From: Youhaiella tibetensis
GTDB lineage: Bacteria; Pseudomonadota; Alphaproteobacteria; Rhizobiales; Devosiaceae
Reading direction: 5' to 3'
Assembly (NCBI RefSeq): GCF_008000755.1
Contig: NZ_CP041690.1
Location: 1,116,001-1,180,000, forward strand
DNA length: 64,000 nt
Shown here: positions 44,789 through 53,646 of the stretch, one piece after another
Layout: each line of letters begins with the position of its first letter
How positions within the stretch are numbered: position 1 is the stretch's first letter
Notes under the pieces: model-generated
What the model saw: the letters and a program-made list of their open reading frames with translations, nothing else
Told to the model about the DNA's origin: nothing
The model's database searches: none
Position numbers and translations under genes: made by a program

Positions 44789-47482
44789 TTGATCAAGGTG
44801 TATTGGGCACGCCGGCTCGGCGCGATGCTTGTGTTGGGAGCCGTCTCTGTGACGGCTGCTTTGGCTTTCGAGCCGACCGACCCGGAATACTGGCGCACGC
44901 CCGAGTTTCAGGCGCAGATCGGGCTCGACTACATCTACGCGCAGGACGCCTATGCCCTGGGCCTTGATGGCACCGGCGTCAATATTGGCCTGCTCGATAC
45001 CGGCATCGACATGTCGCACCCCGAATTCGCGGGGCGCAGCTTCTCGGGTTGGGCGCTCGACGGAGTGCTCTGGAGCCGTGATGGCAACGGCCACGGCACC
45101 ATGGTCGCCTCGGTGCTGGCGGCAAACCGCGATGGCGTCGGCATGCATGGCGTCGCGCCCGGCGCCCGTTTGCTGGTGGCCTCCGATCTCAACAGTCGCG
45201 GCGAGTTTGACGAGCAGGCGTTAGTCGGCGGCGTCAACTGGCTGATCGACCAGGATACCGACTTCATTCTCTACGAACTCGGCCACACCGGCTTTCCTGT
45301 GGTGGATTACACGCTCGCCGATGCTCACGATACGCTTGGCATGCCATTGCTCGATGCCTTCCATCGTGCCACCGACGCCGGCATCGTCATAATTGTCCCC
45401 ACCCACAACCAGTTCTTCGATGACCCGAGTCTCGAGGCCGGGCTGCCCTCGCTCTTTCCCGAACTCGAGGACAACTGGCTTGCCGTCTCGGGCTACTATT
45501 ACGGCAACAAGTGCGGCGTGGCGAAATACTACTGCCTGACCGCGCCGGCTGAGGATATTCGGGTCGCCGCTGCGGGTGGCGGCTATGAGAACGTCTGGGG
45601 CACGTCCTTTGCCGGCCCCCATGTCGCGGGCGTGGCGGCGCTGGTCAAGCAGCGCTATCCCTACCTTACCGCCAACCAGATCAAGCAGGTCCTGCTTGGC
45701 ACCGCCTGGGACGAGAACGGCGACGGCGTCGATGACCAATTCGGCTACGGCTTGCTGCAGGCATGGGCCGCAGTGCGCGGGCCGGGCAAGTTCGACTGGG
45801 GCGATTTCCACGTCGTCCAGCCTTCGGGCGTCAGCTCCTGGTACAACGCCATTTCCGGCGCCGGCGGCCTGATCAAATCGGGTGAGGGCGCCCTGATCCT
45901 GCGTGCCGACAACACCTATACCGGCCCCACGCGCGTTGATGGCGGCGACCTCGTGATCGAGGGATCGATCGCCTCCAATGCCTTCGCCGATCCCGGCGGC
46001 GTCCTGACGGGCGACGGCACCATCGATGGCGCAGTGGAGAACCGCGGCACGCTCATGCCCGGCTGGGGTGCAGACGGCGGAACCCTCACCATTTCGGGCA
46101 ACTACGATCAATACGCGGATGCCTCGCTCCTGGTCTATGTCGGCGGTCGCTTCGGCGTCAGCCACGCCGCCATCCACGGAGCTGCTTCGCTCGACGGCAC
46201 GGTGGAGGCGCGCGTGCTCGCAGGTGGCTACCAGGGCGACGCCGAGCATGAAATCCTGCGCGCCGACCTCGGGCTCACGGGCCAGTTCGAGGGCGTCACC
46301 GACGACATGGCTTTCCTCGATACGCAACTGCGGTACGACCCCGACGCCGTCTATCTCGGCGTGCGGCGCAACGGCGTCACCTTCACCAGCTTCGCCGGCA
46401 GTGCCAACGGGGCAGGGGCCGCCGGCGCCATCGAGGCGCTGGGCGTAGGCAACAGCCTCTTCGATGCCGCCGTAACGCTCTCGACTGCCGACGCTGGCGC
46501 CGCCTTCGAGCAATTGTCCGGCCAGAAGCAGGCTTCCACCGCGACTGCATTGGCCGATGCGGGAAGCCTCGTCGGCTCGATGGCCAACGATCGCCTGCGC
46601 TCGGCCTTCGGTTCGGCGGGCGCGGTCGAGGTTCCCATCATGTCCTATGCCGATGGCGGGACGCCGCTGATGGTCTCGATGGATTACCAGGGACCCGCCT
46701 TCTGGACGAGTTCGCAGGCGGCGTGGGGAAGCGGCGATGCCATGAGCCGGTTCAGCGCCGGCCAGCTCGTTGGCGTCGATGCCCCGTTCGGTGACTGGCG
46801 GCTCGGCGCGCTGGCTGGGGTCGGCCTCACCTCGACCAGTTCGAGCACCGCCAGCCTCAAGGGCACCGACTACCATTTCGGTGTCTATGGCGGCACCAGT
46901 TGGGGCAGCCTCGCGCTGCGCAGCGGCGCCTCCTTCTCCCATCATGAGCTTGAGACCAGCCGCAGCGTCACGGCAGGGGGCCTCGATCAGACCCTCACCA
47001 GCAGCTACGGCGGCAACACCGCCCAGGCCTTCGCCGAACTCGGCTACGGCATTGAAGCGGGCGACCTGCATTTCGAGCCCTTTGCCGGGCTCGCCTATAT
47101 GAACGTCTGGACCGATGGCTTTGCCGAAACCGGCGGTTCCGCCGCACTTTCGGGCAGCGGCACCACGCTCTCGGCGTTGTTCACCACCATCGGCCTCAAC
47201 GCCCACACGCGTATCGTCATCGGCGAAACCGAGGCGGTGGTGCGCGGCTCCGCCGGCTGGCGCCATGCCTTTGGCGACGCGCCGGTCTCCACCCAGGCAT
47301 TTTCCGGCAGCGGCTCTTTCGCCGTCACCGGATCGGAGATCGACCGCGACGTCGCGCTCCTCGAAGCGGGCGTCGACTTCCCGATCAGCGCCAGCGCCAC
47401 CGTCGGACTGACCTACGGGGGGCAGCTATCCGCCAAGTCTCACAGCCATGGCTTCAAGGCGGAACTGCGCGTTGATTTCTAG
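44789..47482 (+). CDS. Subtilisin-like autotransporter serine protease
   Basis: The 897-residue exported protein has a signal peptide (about 1-26), a subtilase (S8) domain with the triad Asp70 (GLLDTGIDMSHP), His102 (GNGHGTMVAS) and Ser273 (GTSFAGPHVAG), a short beta-helical stalk with an autotransporter repeat (IKSGEGALILRADNTYTG), and a beta-barrel from about residue 620 ending in Phe (ELRVDF), as needed for BAM insertion. The oxyanion Asn207 is in PTHNQF rather than the usual GN. The start is TTG 44789 (GGGAA upstream); TTG 44774 directly abuts a hairpin and is less likely. It probably digests proteins at or outside the cell surface. Confidence 0.9.
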   Translation: MIKVYWARRLGAMLVLGAVSVTAALAFEPTDPEYWRTPEFQAQIGLDYIYAQDAYALGLDGTGVNIGLLDTGIDMSHPEFAGRSFSGWALDGVLWSRDGNGHGTMVASVLAANRDGVGMHGVAPGARLLVASDLNSRGEFDEQALVGGVNWLIDQDTDFILYELGHTGFPVVDYTLADAHDTLGMPLLDAFHRATDAGIVIIVPTHNQFFDDPSLEAGLPSLFPELEDNWLAVSGYYYGNKCGVAKYYCLTAPAEDIRVAAAGGGYENVWGTSFAGPHVAGVAALVKQRYPYLTANQIKQVLLGTAWDENGDGVDDQFGYGLLQAWAAVRGPGKFDWGDFHVVQPSGVSSWYNAISGAGGLIKSGEGALILRADNTYTGPTRVDGGDLVIEGSIASNAFADPGGVLTGDGTIDGAVENRGTLMPGWGADGGTLTISGNYDQYADASLLVYVGGRFGVSHAAIHGAASLDGTVEARVLAGGYQGDAEHEILRADLGLTGQFEGVTDDMAFLDTQLRYDPDAVYLGVRRNGVTFTSFAGSANGAGAAGAIEALGVGNSLFDAAVTLSTADAGAAFEQLSGQKQASTATALADAGSLVGSMANDRLRSAFGSAGAVEVPIMSYADGGTPLMVSMDYQGPAFWTSSQAAWGSGDAMSRFSAGQLVGVDAPFGDWRLGALAGVGLTSTSSSTASLKGTDYHFGVYGGTSWGSLALRSGASFSHHELETSRSVTAGGLDQTLTSSYGGNTAQAFAELGYGIEAGDLHFEPFAGLAYMNVWTDGFAETGGSAALSGSGTTLSALFTTIGLNAHTRIVIGETEAVVRGSAGWRHAFGDAPVSTQAFSGSGSFAVTGSEIDRDVALLEAGVDFPISASATVGLTYGGQLSAKSHSHGFKAELRVDF

Positions 47483-47513
47483 ATGAGATAGTTTGCATAT
47501 CAAACTATCTCAT
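47483..47513 (+). promoter_or_regulatory. MarR-type operator palindrome
   Basis: Perfect 13-bp arms, ATGAGATAGTTTG and its reverse complement, flank CATAT, 31 bp in all. It begins one base after the protease stop and ends 14 bp before the MarR start. The core TAGTTTG-CATAT-CAAACTA has the form of known MarR binding sites. It is probably the autoregulatory operator of the MarR-FUSC operon. Confidence 0.75.
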
Positions 47514-47527
47514 GATACATCCGTTGC

Positions 47528-47965
47528 ATGACCTCCCCCAGACATCGCTTTGGCATTGCCTTCATGCAACTCGCCCGCCAATGGCGCCGCGCCGTCGATG
47601 CGCGCCTCGCCGAAGCGGGGTTGACCGACGCCACCTGGTCGCCGCTCGTGCACCTGGACCACCGGCCCGACGGCGTGGTCCAGAAGGATCTGGCGCACCT
47701 GGTCGGCATCGACGATTCCAGCCTGGTCCGGCTCGTTGACCTTCTCGAACAGCGCCAGCTCATCGAGCGCAGGGTCGACGAGCAGGACCGGCGCGCCAAG
47801 CGCATCGTCCTGACCGATATCGGCAGGACCGCCGTGCGCGACATCCGCAAGACCCTTCACGCCGCCGAAGCGGAAATGCTGGCCGGCCTCGGTGACGAAG
47901 AGATTGCCGCCATGCTCGACGCCTTCGCCCGGATCATGGCCAACGCCCAAGAGGCGCGACCGTGA
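47528..47965 (+). CDS. MarR-family transcriptional regulator
   Basis: The 145-residue protein has the winged-helix fold of MarR: helices at 1-45, then DGVVQKDLAHLVGIDDSSLVRLVDLLEQRQL as the recognition region and RRVDEQDRRAKRIVLTDIG as the wing (these are separate blocks of about 20 residues). MarR proteins bind DNA as dimers and release it on contact with small, often aromatic, ligands. A perfect palindrome lies just upstream. The stop overlaps the FUSC start by GTGA, so it most likely controls the efflux pump and itself. Confidence 0.92.
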   Translation: MTSPRHRFGIAFMQLARQWRRAVDARLAEAGLTDATWSPLVHLDHRPDGVVQKDLAHLVGIDDSSLVRLVDLLEQRQLIERRVDEQDRRAKRIVLTDIGRTAVRDIRKTLHAAEAEMLAGLGDEEIAAMLDAFARIMANAQEARP

Positions 47966-49803
47966 GCATTCTGGAAAGAGCCGAGGCGCTCGGCTTCGAT
48001 CTGCCGCGCCTGCGCTACGGCCTGCGCACCGCCCTTGCCGCGTTCCTTGCCCTCCTCGCCGCCTGGGCACTGGGCCTCGAACACCCGCAATGGGCCGCGA
48101 TGACGGTCTGGGCCGCGTCCCAGCCTGTGCGCGGCATGCTGGTCGAAAAGAGCCTCTTCCGCGCCGCCGGGACGGCTGTCGGCGTAGCCGCGGGACTGCT
48201 GCTCATGCTGGCCTCGGACGGGCAGACGGCGATCCTCGTCGTCGGCCTCGCCCTTTGGGTGGGCCTCTGCGCCGGAGCCGGCAACGTGCTGCGCGGCTTC
48301 ATGTCCTACGGCACGATCCTTGCCGGATTTTCGGCTGCGATGGTGACGCTCCTGAGCACCGCGCACCACGATTCCATCCTCCTGCTCGGCTACGACCGCC
48401 TGATGACGGTTCTCGTCGGCGTCTTCGTCGCCCTGCTCGTCGGGCTCATCTTCACGCCCGCTTCGGCCGGAGACTACGAGACCTCGGCCAGCCGGCTCAC
48501 CGGCCGCCTTCTCGATGAGATGGCCCGCCCGCCAGCCGAACGCAGCCTCGGCGAACAGAAGGCCATTCTCTCGGAGGCCGCCCTCATCGAGGAAGCGCTC
48601 GATCCGCATGCCGCCGGCTCGCTCAATGCCCGCCGGGCGGCGCATGCGGTCCGTGCGCTGGTCCTGGCGCTGGTATCCGGCCTCCTCTGGTTGCGGGGGC
48701 CGGAGGCCCAGAGGATTGATGGGGAGGCACGTGGCCGGCTCGGGGAGGGCGCTGCGCTGGACGCGGCCCGTTATCCCGAAGTTGCAGCGGTCCTCCAGGC
48801 CATCGGCATCGCCGTCGATGGCCTGGGCAACCGTCCGGTTGCCGAACCGCACATGCGTCCTCCAGTGGTTCTGCACCGCGACTGGCGCGGTGCCCGCGCC
48901 GCCGCCATCAGGGCTAGCGCCACGATGCTGGCCATCGGCCTCGTCTGGGTCCTGACCGGCTGGGAGGCGGTGCCCTATGTCCTCCTGGGCACCTCGGTGA
49001 TGATCACGATCTTTTCCACCTTCGATGACCCTGCCGGCATCCTCAAGGCGGTCTTCGCCGGCCAGGTCTTCGGCGCCATCGCGGCGCTGGCCTGCCGCTG
49101 GCTGCTCTGGCCGCTGGCAGACAGCGAACTGACCATGCTGCTGATGATGGCCCCGTTCATCGTCTCGGGCGCATTCGTGCTGTCGAACCGGCGCACCATG
49201 CCTGCCGCCCCCGACTATGCCATGGTCTTCCTGCTGCTCTCCCAACCGGTGCTGCCGCTCTCGGGTAGCTTCGGCCAGTCGGTTTCCACCGCGCTCGCCG
49301 TGGTCGCCGGTCCGCTGATCGCGCTGGCGGCTTTCAGGCTCATCTACCCGATCGATCCGGCCCGTCGCCTCCAGGCGCTCATCGCCGCCATGGTGCGCGA
49401 ACTCGAGGAAATGGCGCGCGGCGACGCCCAAATCCGCGGCGATCGCTGGCGCATGCGCCTCAACCACCGCCTCCTCAGGCTCGTGCGCTGGGTCGAAAAG
49501 ACCCGCAAGGGCGATATCCCCGCCTTCGAAGGCAGCTTCGCCGTTCTCGCGCTCGGCAGCGCCATAGCGCGCCTGCGCGATCTGCAATCGCAGTCCGATC
49601 TGGATCCGGGCGCCAGCCGGGCCGCGCGCGTCGCATTGGCCCGGAGCGCCACGGTGGGCGTCGCGCCCGACCGAGCCGCCCGATCGCTCGAACGCGCGGC
49701 CGCGCGCCTGGGCGCCACGGGCGACGCCGAACTCATTGCCAATGCCGCCCGGCAGGTCGCGTCCAACGCCTCGTTCTTCCGGCTGGCGGGCGCCGCCGCC
49801 TGA
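47962..49803 (+). CDS. FUSC-family efflux membrane protein
   Basis: The 613-residue protein has two blocks of hydrophobic helices (about 20-160 and 315-455) separated and followed by cytoplasmic parts, the layout of FUSC/AaeB proteins. Motifs in the first block are GLRTALAAFLALLAAWALG, HPQWAAMTVW and VEKSLFRAAGTAVG. AaeB-type pumps export aromatic acids; related FUSC proteins export fusaric acid. The start is GTG 47962, inside the MarR stop (GTGA). No membrane-fusion (AaeA) gene is adjacent, so it may work alone or with a distant partner. Confidence 0.9.
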   Translation: MSILERAEALGFDLPRLRYGLRTALAAFLALLAAWALGLEHPQWAAMTVWAASQPVRGMLVEKSLFRAAGTAVGVAAGLLLMLASDGQTAILVVGLALWVGLCAGAGNVLRGFMSYGTILAGFSAAMVTLLSTAHHDSILLLGYDRLMTVLVGVFVALLVGLIFTPASAGDYETSASRLTGRLLDEMARPPAERSLGEQKAILSEAALIEEALDPHAAGSLNARRAAHAVRALVLALVSGLLWLRGPEAQRIDGEARGRLGEGAALDAARYPEVAAVLQAIGIAVDGLGNRPVAEPHMRPPVVLHRDWRGARAAAIRASATMLAIGLVWVLTGWEAVPYVLLGTSVMITIFSTFDDPAGILKAVFAGQVFGAIAALACRWLLWPLADSELTMLLMMAPFIVSGAFVLSNRRTMPAAPDYAMVFLLLSQPVLPLSGSFGQSVSTALAVVAGPLIALAAFRLIYPIDPARRLQALIAAMVRELEEMARGDAQIRGDRWRMRLNHRLLRLVRWVEKTRKGDIPAFEGSFAVLALGSAIARLRDLQSQSDLDPGASRAARVALARSATVGVAPDRAARSLERAAARLGATGDAELIANAARQVASNASFFRLAGAAA

Positions 49804-49865
49804 TCCTCTTGCGCCAGGCCGCAATCGGAACCACCTAATGGGCATGTTCAGATTGGATATCGACC

Positions 49866-50300
49866 ATGGCTAACGAAGAACGTGTCGTCTGCGTGCATTG
49901 TGGTGCCGTCAACCGCGTACCCGCCGGGAGTAATGCCGATGCGGCAAAATGCGGCCGCTGCGGCGAGCCGCTGTTCGAAGGCAAGCCTGCCGATGTTGCC
50001 GCCGCGATGGTTGACCGCCAGATGACCAAGGGCACCCTGCCGGTGGTGGTTGACGTGTGGGCGCCCTGGTGCGGACCCTGCCGCATGATGGCCCCCGAAT
50101 TCGAGAAAGCCGCCCAGGTCGGCGAACCGGGGATGCGCTTCCTCAAGCTCAATTCCGACGAGCATCAGGAAATGGCGGCCCGGTTCGGCATCCGCGGCAT
50201 CCCCACCATGCTGTTGTTGCGCGATGGCAAGGAAGTCGCGCGCGTCTCGGGCGCCATGACCTCCAACCAGATTCTGGGCTGGCTGGCCCAGAACCGCTAG
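49866..50300 (+). CDS. trxC: Thioredoxin 2
   Basis: TrxC is a cytoplasmic disulfide reductase often linked to oxidative stress. The 144-residue protein has the N-terminal zinc site of this group (Cys9-x2-Cys12 and Cys29-x2-Cys32) and then a thioredoxin domain with VDVWAPWCGPCRMMAP (Cys69, Cys72), and the conserved cis-Pro in GIRGIPTMLLLRDG. ATG 49866. It is monocistronic: 63 bp after the FUSC gene and followed by a strong hairpin terminator. Confidence 0.95.
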   Translation: MANEERVVCVHCGAVNRVPAGSNADAAKCGRCGEPLFEGKPADVAAAMVDRQMTKGTLPVVVDVWAPWCGPCRMMAPEFEKAAQVGEPGMRFLKLNSDEHQEMAARFGIRGIPTMLLLRDGKEVARVSGAMTSNQILGWLAQNR

Positions 50301-50325
50301 CGGGCCAGCATCTCCGGCAGCGGCG

Positions 50326-50350
50326 AGGGCGCCCACGCGGCGCCCTTTTT
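50326..50350 (+). terminator. Rho-independent terminator of trxC
   Basis: Arms AGGGCGCC and GGCGCCCT (8 bp, perfect) with a 5-base loop, then TTTTT. It lies 26 bp after the trxC stop. Confidence 0.85.
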
Positions 50351-50424
50351 CATGACCCTCTGGCGTCTCGCCCGGATCGGGCTTAGCGTCGATTCAACAA
50401 CTGAGCCTTCGACGAGGACGATCC

Positions 50425-53121
50425 ATGACGATCCGCAATCTCGCCGGAACCTTGCGGCCTGCATCCGTGGCCGTGATCGGCGCCTCCATTCGCGAAGGTT
50501 CGGTGGGCCGGGTGGTCATCGAAAACGCGCTCGCGGGCGGCTTCTCGGGTGATGTCTATCCGGTCAATCCGAAATACCAGGAGATCGCCGGCCAGCGTTG
50601 CTACGCGCGCGTCGCCGACCTGCCAAAGCCGCCCGACCTCGCAGTGATCGCCACGCCCGCCGCCACGGTTCCCGGTATCGTCGCCGAACTGGGTGAGTGC
50701 GGCGTTCCTGTAGCCGTCGTTCTGGCCGCCGGCTTCGATCAGGACGGGCTGCGCCAGAAGCTGCTCGATGCCGCGCGCCCGCGCATGGTCCGCATCATCG
50801 GCCCCAATACCATCGGCTTGCTGGCGCCGCAGGTGCGGCTCAATGCCAGTTTCGTCCACATCTCGCCCGAACCCGGCCGGCTCGGCCTCATCTCGCAGTC
50901 GGGCGCCATGGTCTCGTCGATCATCGATTGGGCCGTGGCTGAAAATATCGGCTTCTCCCAGATCTTCTCTCTCGGCGACATGTCCGATGTCGACGCTGCC
51001 GATTGCCTCAATCTCCTCGCCGAAGACGCCCGTACTGCCGCCATCCTTCTCTATCTCGAATCCATCCCCGCGCCGCGCAAGTTCATGTCCGCCGCGCGTG
51101 CGGCGGCGCGGCTCAAGCCGGTCATCGCCGTCAAGCCGGGACGCCACGCCCAGGCGGCGGCCGCTGCCCGCACCCATACTGGCGCGCTCTCCGGTTCCGA
51201 CCGCGTGGTCGAGGCTGCCCTGCGCCGGGCCGGTATCATCCGCGTCAACGACCTCGAGGACCTGTTCTCCGCCGCCGAGATCACTGCGCGCTTCCACCCG
51301 CTTCGCCGTGGCCGCACTGCCATCGTCACCAATGGCGGCGGGGCGGGCGTGCTGGCCGTCGATCACCTTATCGATCGCGATTGCGAACTGGCCGAGCACC
51401 AGCCCGAAACGCGCGCCGCGCTCGACGCCGTGCTGCCGCCGACCTGGTCTCACGCCAACCCGGTGGACATCATCGGCGATGCGCCGCCCGAGCGCTACGC
51501 CTCGGCGGTCTCGGTCGTCGCCAGGGATTCCGGCGTCGATGCGCTGCTGGTCATGAACTGCCCCACCGGGCTCTCGTCTTCGAGCGGCGCCGCCACGGCG
51601 GTGGCAGCCCTGGTCGAGGATGGTCTGGTCAATGGCAAGCCCGTGCTCGCCTGCTGGCTGGGCAAGGCCACCGCCGAGCCTGCCCGGGCATTGCTGCAGG
51701 CCTCCGGCATCGCCAGTGTCGATACACCCGAAGCGGCCGCCGAGGCGGTCGCTCTCCTCACGCGCTGGTCGGCCCTGCGGCAGCTGGTCGAGCGCGTTCC
51801 CGCCAACACCGTGCAGTTTCGCATCGACCGCCTGGCCGTCGCCCGCATCCTGCGCACCGTGGCCGACGAGGGGCGCTCGCTGCTGACCGAGACCGAGGCC
51901 AAGGCCGTCGTCGGCGGCTATGGCATCCCGGTGCCCGAAATCGCCGTGGCCGGCGATCCTGCCGAAGTCGAGGCTGCCGCCGCCAGGCTCCTCGTCGATC
52001 ACCGCGCCGTGGTGGTGAAGCTGCTGTCGCGCGCCATCTCCCACAAGTCAGATGTCGGTGGCGTCGTCCTCGATATCCGCTCGGCCGCCGACGCCGGGGC
52101 CGCCGCCCGCGCCATCCGCGCCCGGCTCGAGAAGCTCGGCACCCAGCATCAGATCGATGGCTTTTCAGTCCAGCCGATGATCCGCCGCCCCGGGGCCGAG
52201 GAACTGATCATCGGCCTCAATGTCGATCCCATCTTCGGTCCGACCGTGCTCTTCGGGGCGGGCGGGGTGGCGGTGGAAGTGCTCAAGGATACCGCCATCG
52301 GCCTCGTGCCGCTCGACGAAGTGCTGGCCGGCGACCTCATCGACCAGACGCGCATCAGCCGGCTGCTCGCCGGCTACCGCGACGTGCTCCCCGCCAACCG
52401 CTTGGCCATCGAGCAGGCCCTGATCGGCCTCTCGCAACTGGCCATCGATTTTCCCTGCGTGGTGGGTGCCGACATCAACCCGCTGCTCGCCGACAATGAC
52501 GGGGTCATTGCCCTCGATGCGCGGGTCGAGATCGATCCGGCGCGCATCGACGAAAAGGGCCCGAGCAAGTGCCTCGCCATCCGTCCCTATCCCTCCGGCT
52601 GGGAAATGCGTGCCAAGGTCGGGGAGCGTTCCTTCCTCATCCGGCCGATGCGGCCGGTCGATATCGATCTCTACCCCGCCTTCACCGAGCGGATGGACCC
52701 GGAGGACATGCGCCTGCGCTTCCTCATGCCCACCCACCAGATCCCCCACGACATGCTGATCAACTTCACCCAGCTCGACTACGATCGCGAGATCGCCTTC
52801 GTCGCGCTGGAGGAGCCGGGCGGGGCAATGGCGGCGGTCGTGCGCTACTCGGCCGACCCCGATCACGAGCGCGCCGAATTCGGCATCATCGTGCGCAGCG
52901 ACCTCAAGGGCCTGGGGTTGGGCAAGATCCTGCTCGGGCGCCTCATCGCCTACGCGCGGGTGGAGGGCATCAAGCGGCTCGATGGCCTTATCCTGCGCGA
53001 AAATTCCGGCATGCTGCACCTCGCCACCCGGTTCGGCTTCAAGCCCGATCATGAGCCCCCCGAGTCCTCCCTTGTGCGCACCAGTCTCGACCTGACGCTC
53101 GATCACGAACCGGTCGCCTGA
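50425..53121 (+). CDS. Pat-like acyl-CoA synthetase/GNAT acetyltransferase fusion
   Basis: The 898-residue protein joins a CoA-binding domain (about 1-130: SVAVIGASIREGSVGR), a succinyl-CoA-synthetase-like part (150-450), an ATP-grasp domain (about 485-710: VKLLSRAISHKSDVGGVVLD) and a C-terminal GNAT domain (about 735-890: FGIIVRSDLKGLGLGKILLG). This is the layout of Pat/PatZ protein lysine acetyltransferases, which turn off acetyl-CoA synthetase. Unlike Salmonella Pat, as I recall it, the catalytic His of ADP-forming acyl-CoA synthetases seems retained (His251 in RTHTGALSGSD). It could therefore be an active synthetase, an acetyltransferase, or both. ATG 50425. Confidence 0.9.
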   Translation: MTIRNLAGTLRPASVAVIGASIREGSVGRVVIENALAGGFSGDVYPVNPKYQEIAGQRCYARVADLPKPPDLAVIATPAATVPGIVAELGECGVPVAVVLAAGFDQDGLRQKLLDAARPRMVRIIGPNTIGLLAPQVRLNASFVHISPEPGRLGLISQSGAMVSSIIDWAVAENIGFSQIFSLGDMSDVDAADCLNLLAEDARTAAILLYLESIPAPRKFMSAARAAARLKPVIAVKPGRHAQAAAAARTHTGALSGSDRVVEAALRRAGIIRVNDLEDLFSAAEITARFHPLRRGRTAIVTNGGGAGVLAVDHLIDRDCELAEHQPETRAALDAVLPPTWSHANPVDIIGDAPPERYASAVSVVARDSGVDALLVMNCPTGLSSSSGAATAVAALVEDGLVNGKPVLACWLGKATAEPARALLQASGIASVDTPEAAAEAVALLTRWSALRQLVERVPANTVQFRIDRLAVARILRTVADEGRSLLTETEAKAVVGGYGIPVPEIAVAGDPAEVEAAAARLLVDHRAVVVKLLSRAISHKSDVGGVVLDIRSAADAGAAARAIRARLEKLGTQHQIDGFSVQPMIRRPGAEELIIGLNVDPIFGPTVLFGAGGVAVEVLKDTAIGLVPLDEVLAGDLIDQTRISRLLAGYRDVLPANRLAIEQALIGLSQLAIDFPCVVGADINPLLADNDGVIALDARVEIDPARIDEKGPSKCLAIRPYPSGWEMRAKVGERSFLIRPMRPVDIDLYPAFTERMDPEDMRLRFLMPTHQIPHDMLINFTQLDYDREIAFVALEEPGGAMAAVVRYSADPDHERAEFGIIVRSDLKGLGLGKILLGRLIAYARVEGIKRLDGLILRENSGMLHLATRFGFKPDHEPPESSLVRTSLDLTLDHEPVA

Positions 53122-53205
53122 CGGCGCCCTTGTGGAAAACCTGTTGAAAACCCTCCGGCTTTCCGCTTGAGTGGCGAGGGGACAGGCTCTTACTCGGAGG
53201 CGGCG

Positions 53206-53592
53206 TTGAGTAACCTGGACGTCCCGGCGCGCAACACCAGGGCCTTGCTGCTGGTGGAAGACGAGCCGTTGATTGCGGCTGGCATCGCCGAGTTGCTCGG
53301 AGAGCACGGCTACGAATTCGTACAGTCGGCCTATACCTACGCGGAAGCCGAGGAGGCGGTAGGGAGCGGGCGGTTCGATGGCGCCATCCTCGATGTCATG
53401 CTCGCCACGCGCTACGTCTGGCCCATCGCCGCGGCCCTGCGCGACAGGGGCACGCCCTTCCTGTTCCTGACCGGCCTTGAAGCGGGGAGCATAGACGAAG
53501 CGTTCCGCGACGCTCCGGTGGTCTTCAAGCCCTTCACCGAGCATGAGCTCGTCAGCAAGCTCAACGCCCTCATGTCATTTATGCCAAGTTGA
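53206..53592 (+). CDS. Single-domain response regulator
   Basis: The 128-residue protein is a receiver domain alone: acidic pocket VEDEPLIAAGI (Glu18-Asp19), phospho-acceptor Asp63 in AILDVML, Thr89 in FLFLTG and Lys108 in FKPF. No output domain is attached. Such proteins relay phosphate or block partners. The start is TTG 53206, chosen for GGAGG seven bases upstream; an earlier TTG at 53167 is not needed. No kinase gene is adjacent. It is not linked by operon to its neighbours in any obvious way. Confidence 0.88.
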   Translation: MSNLDVPARNTRALLLVEDEPLIAAGIAELLGEHGYEFVQSAYTYAEAEEAVGSGRFDGAILDVMLATRYVWPIAAALRDRGTPFLFLTGLEAGSIDEAFRDAPVVFKPFTEHELVSKLNALMSFMPS

Positions 53593-53646
53593 GCCCCGCG
53601 CCGCCTTGCTGCATTCTCCCCTGGCGGTCTCTAGGTGGTGATTGGC

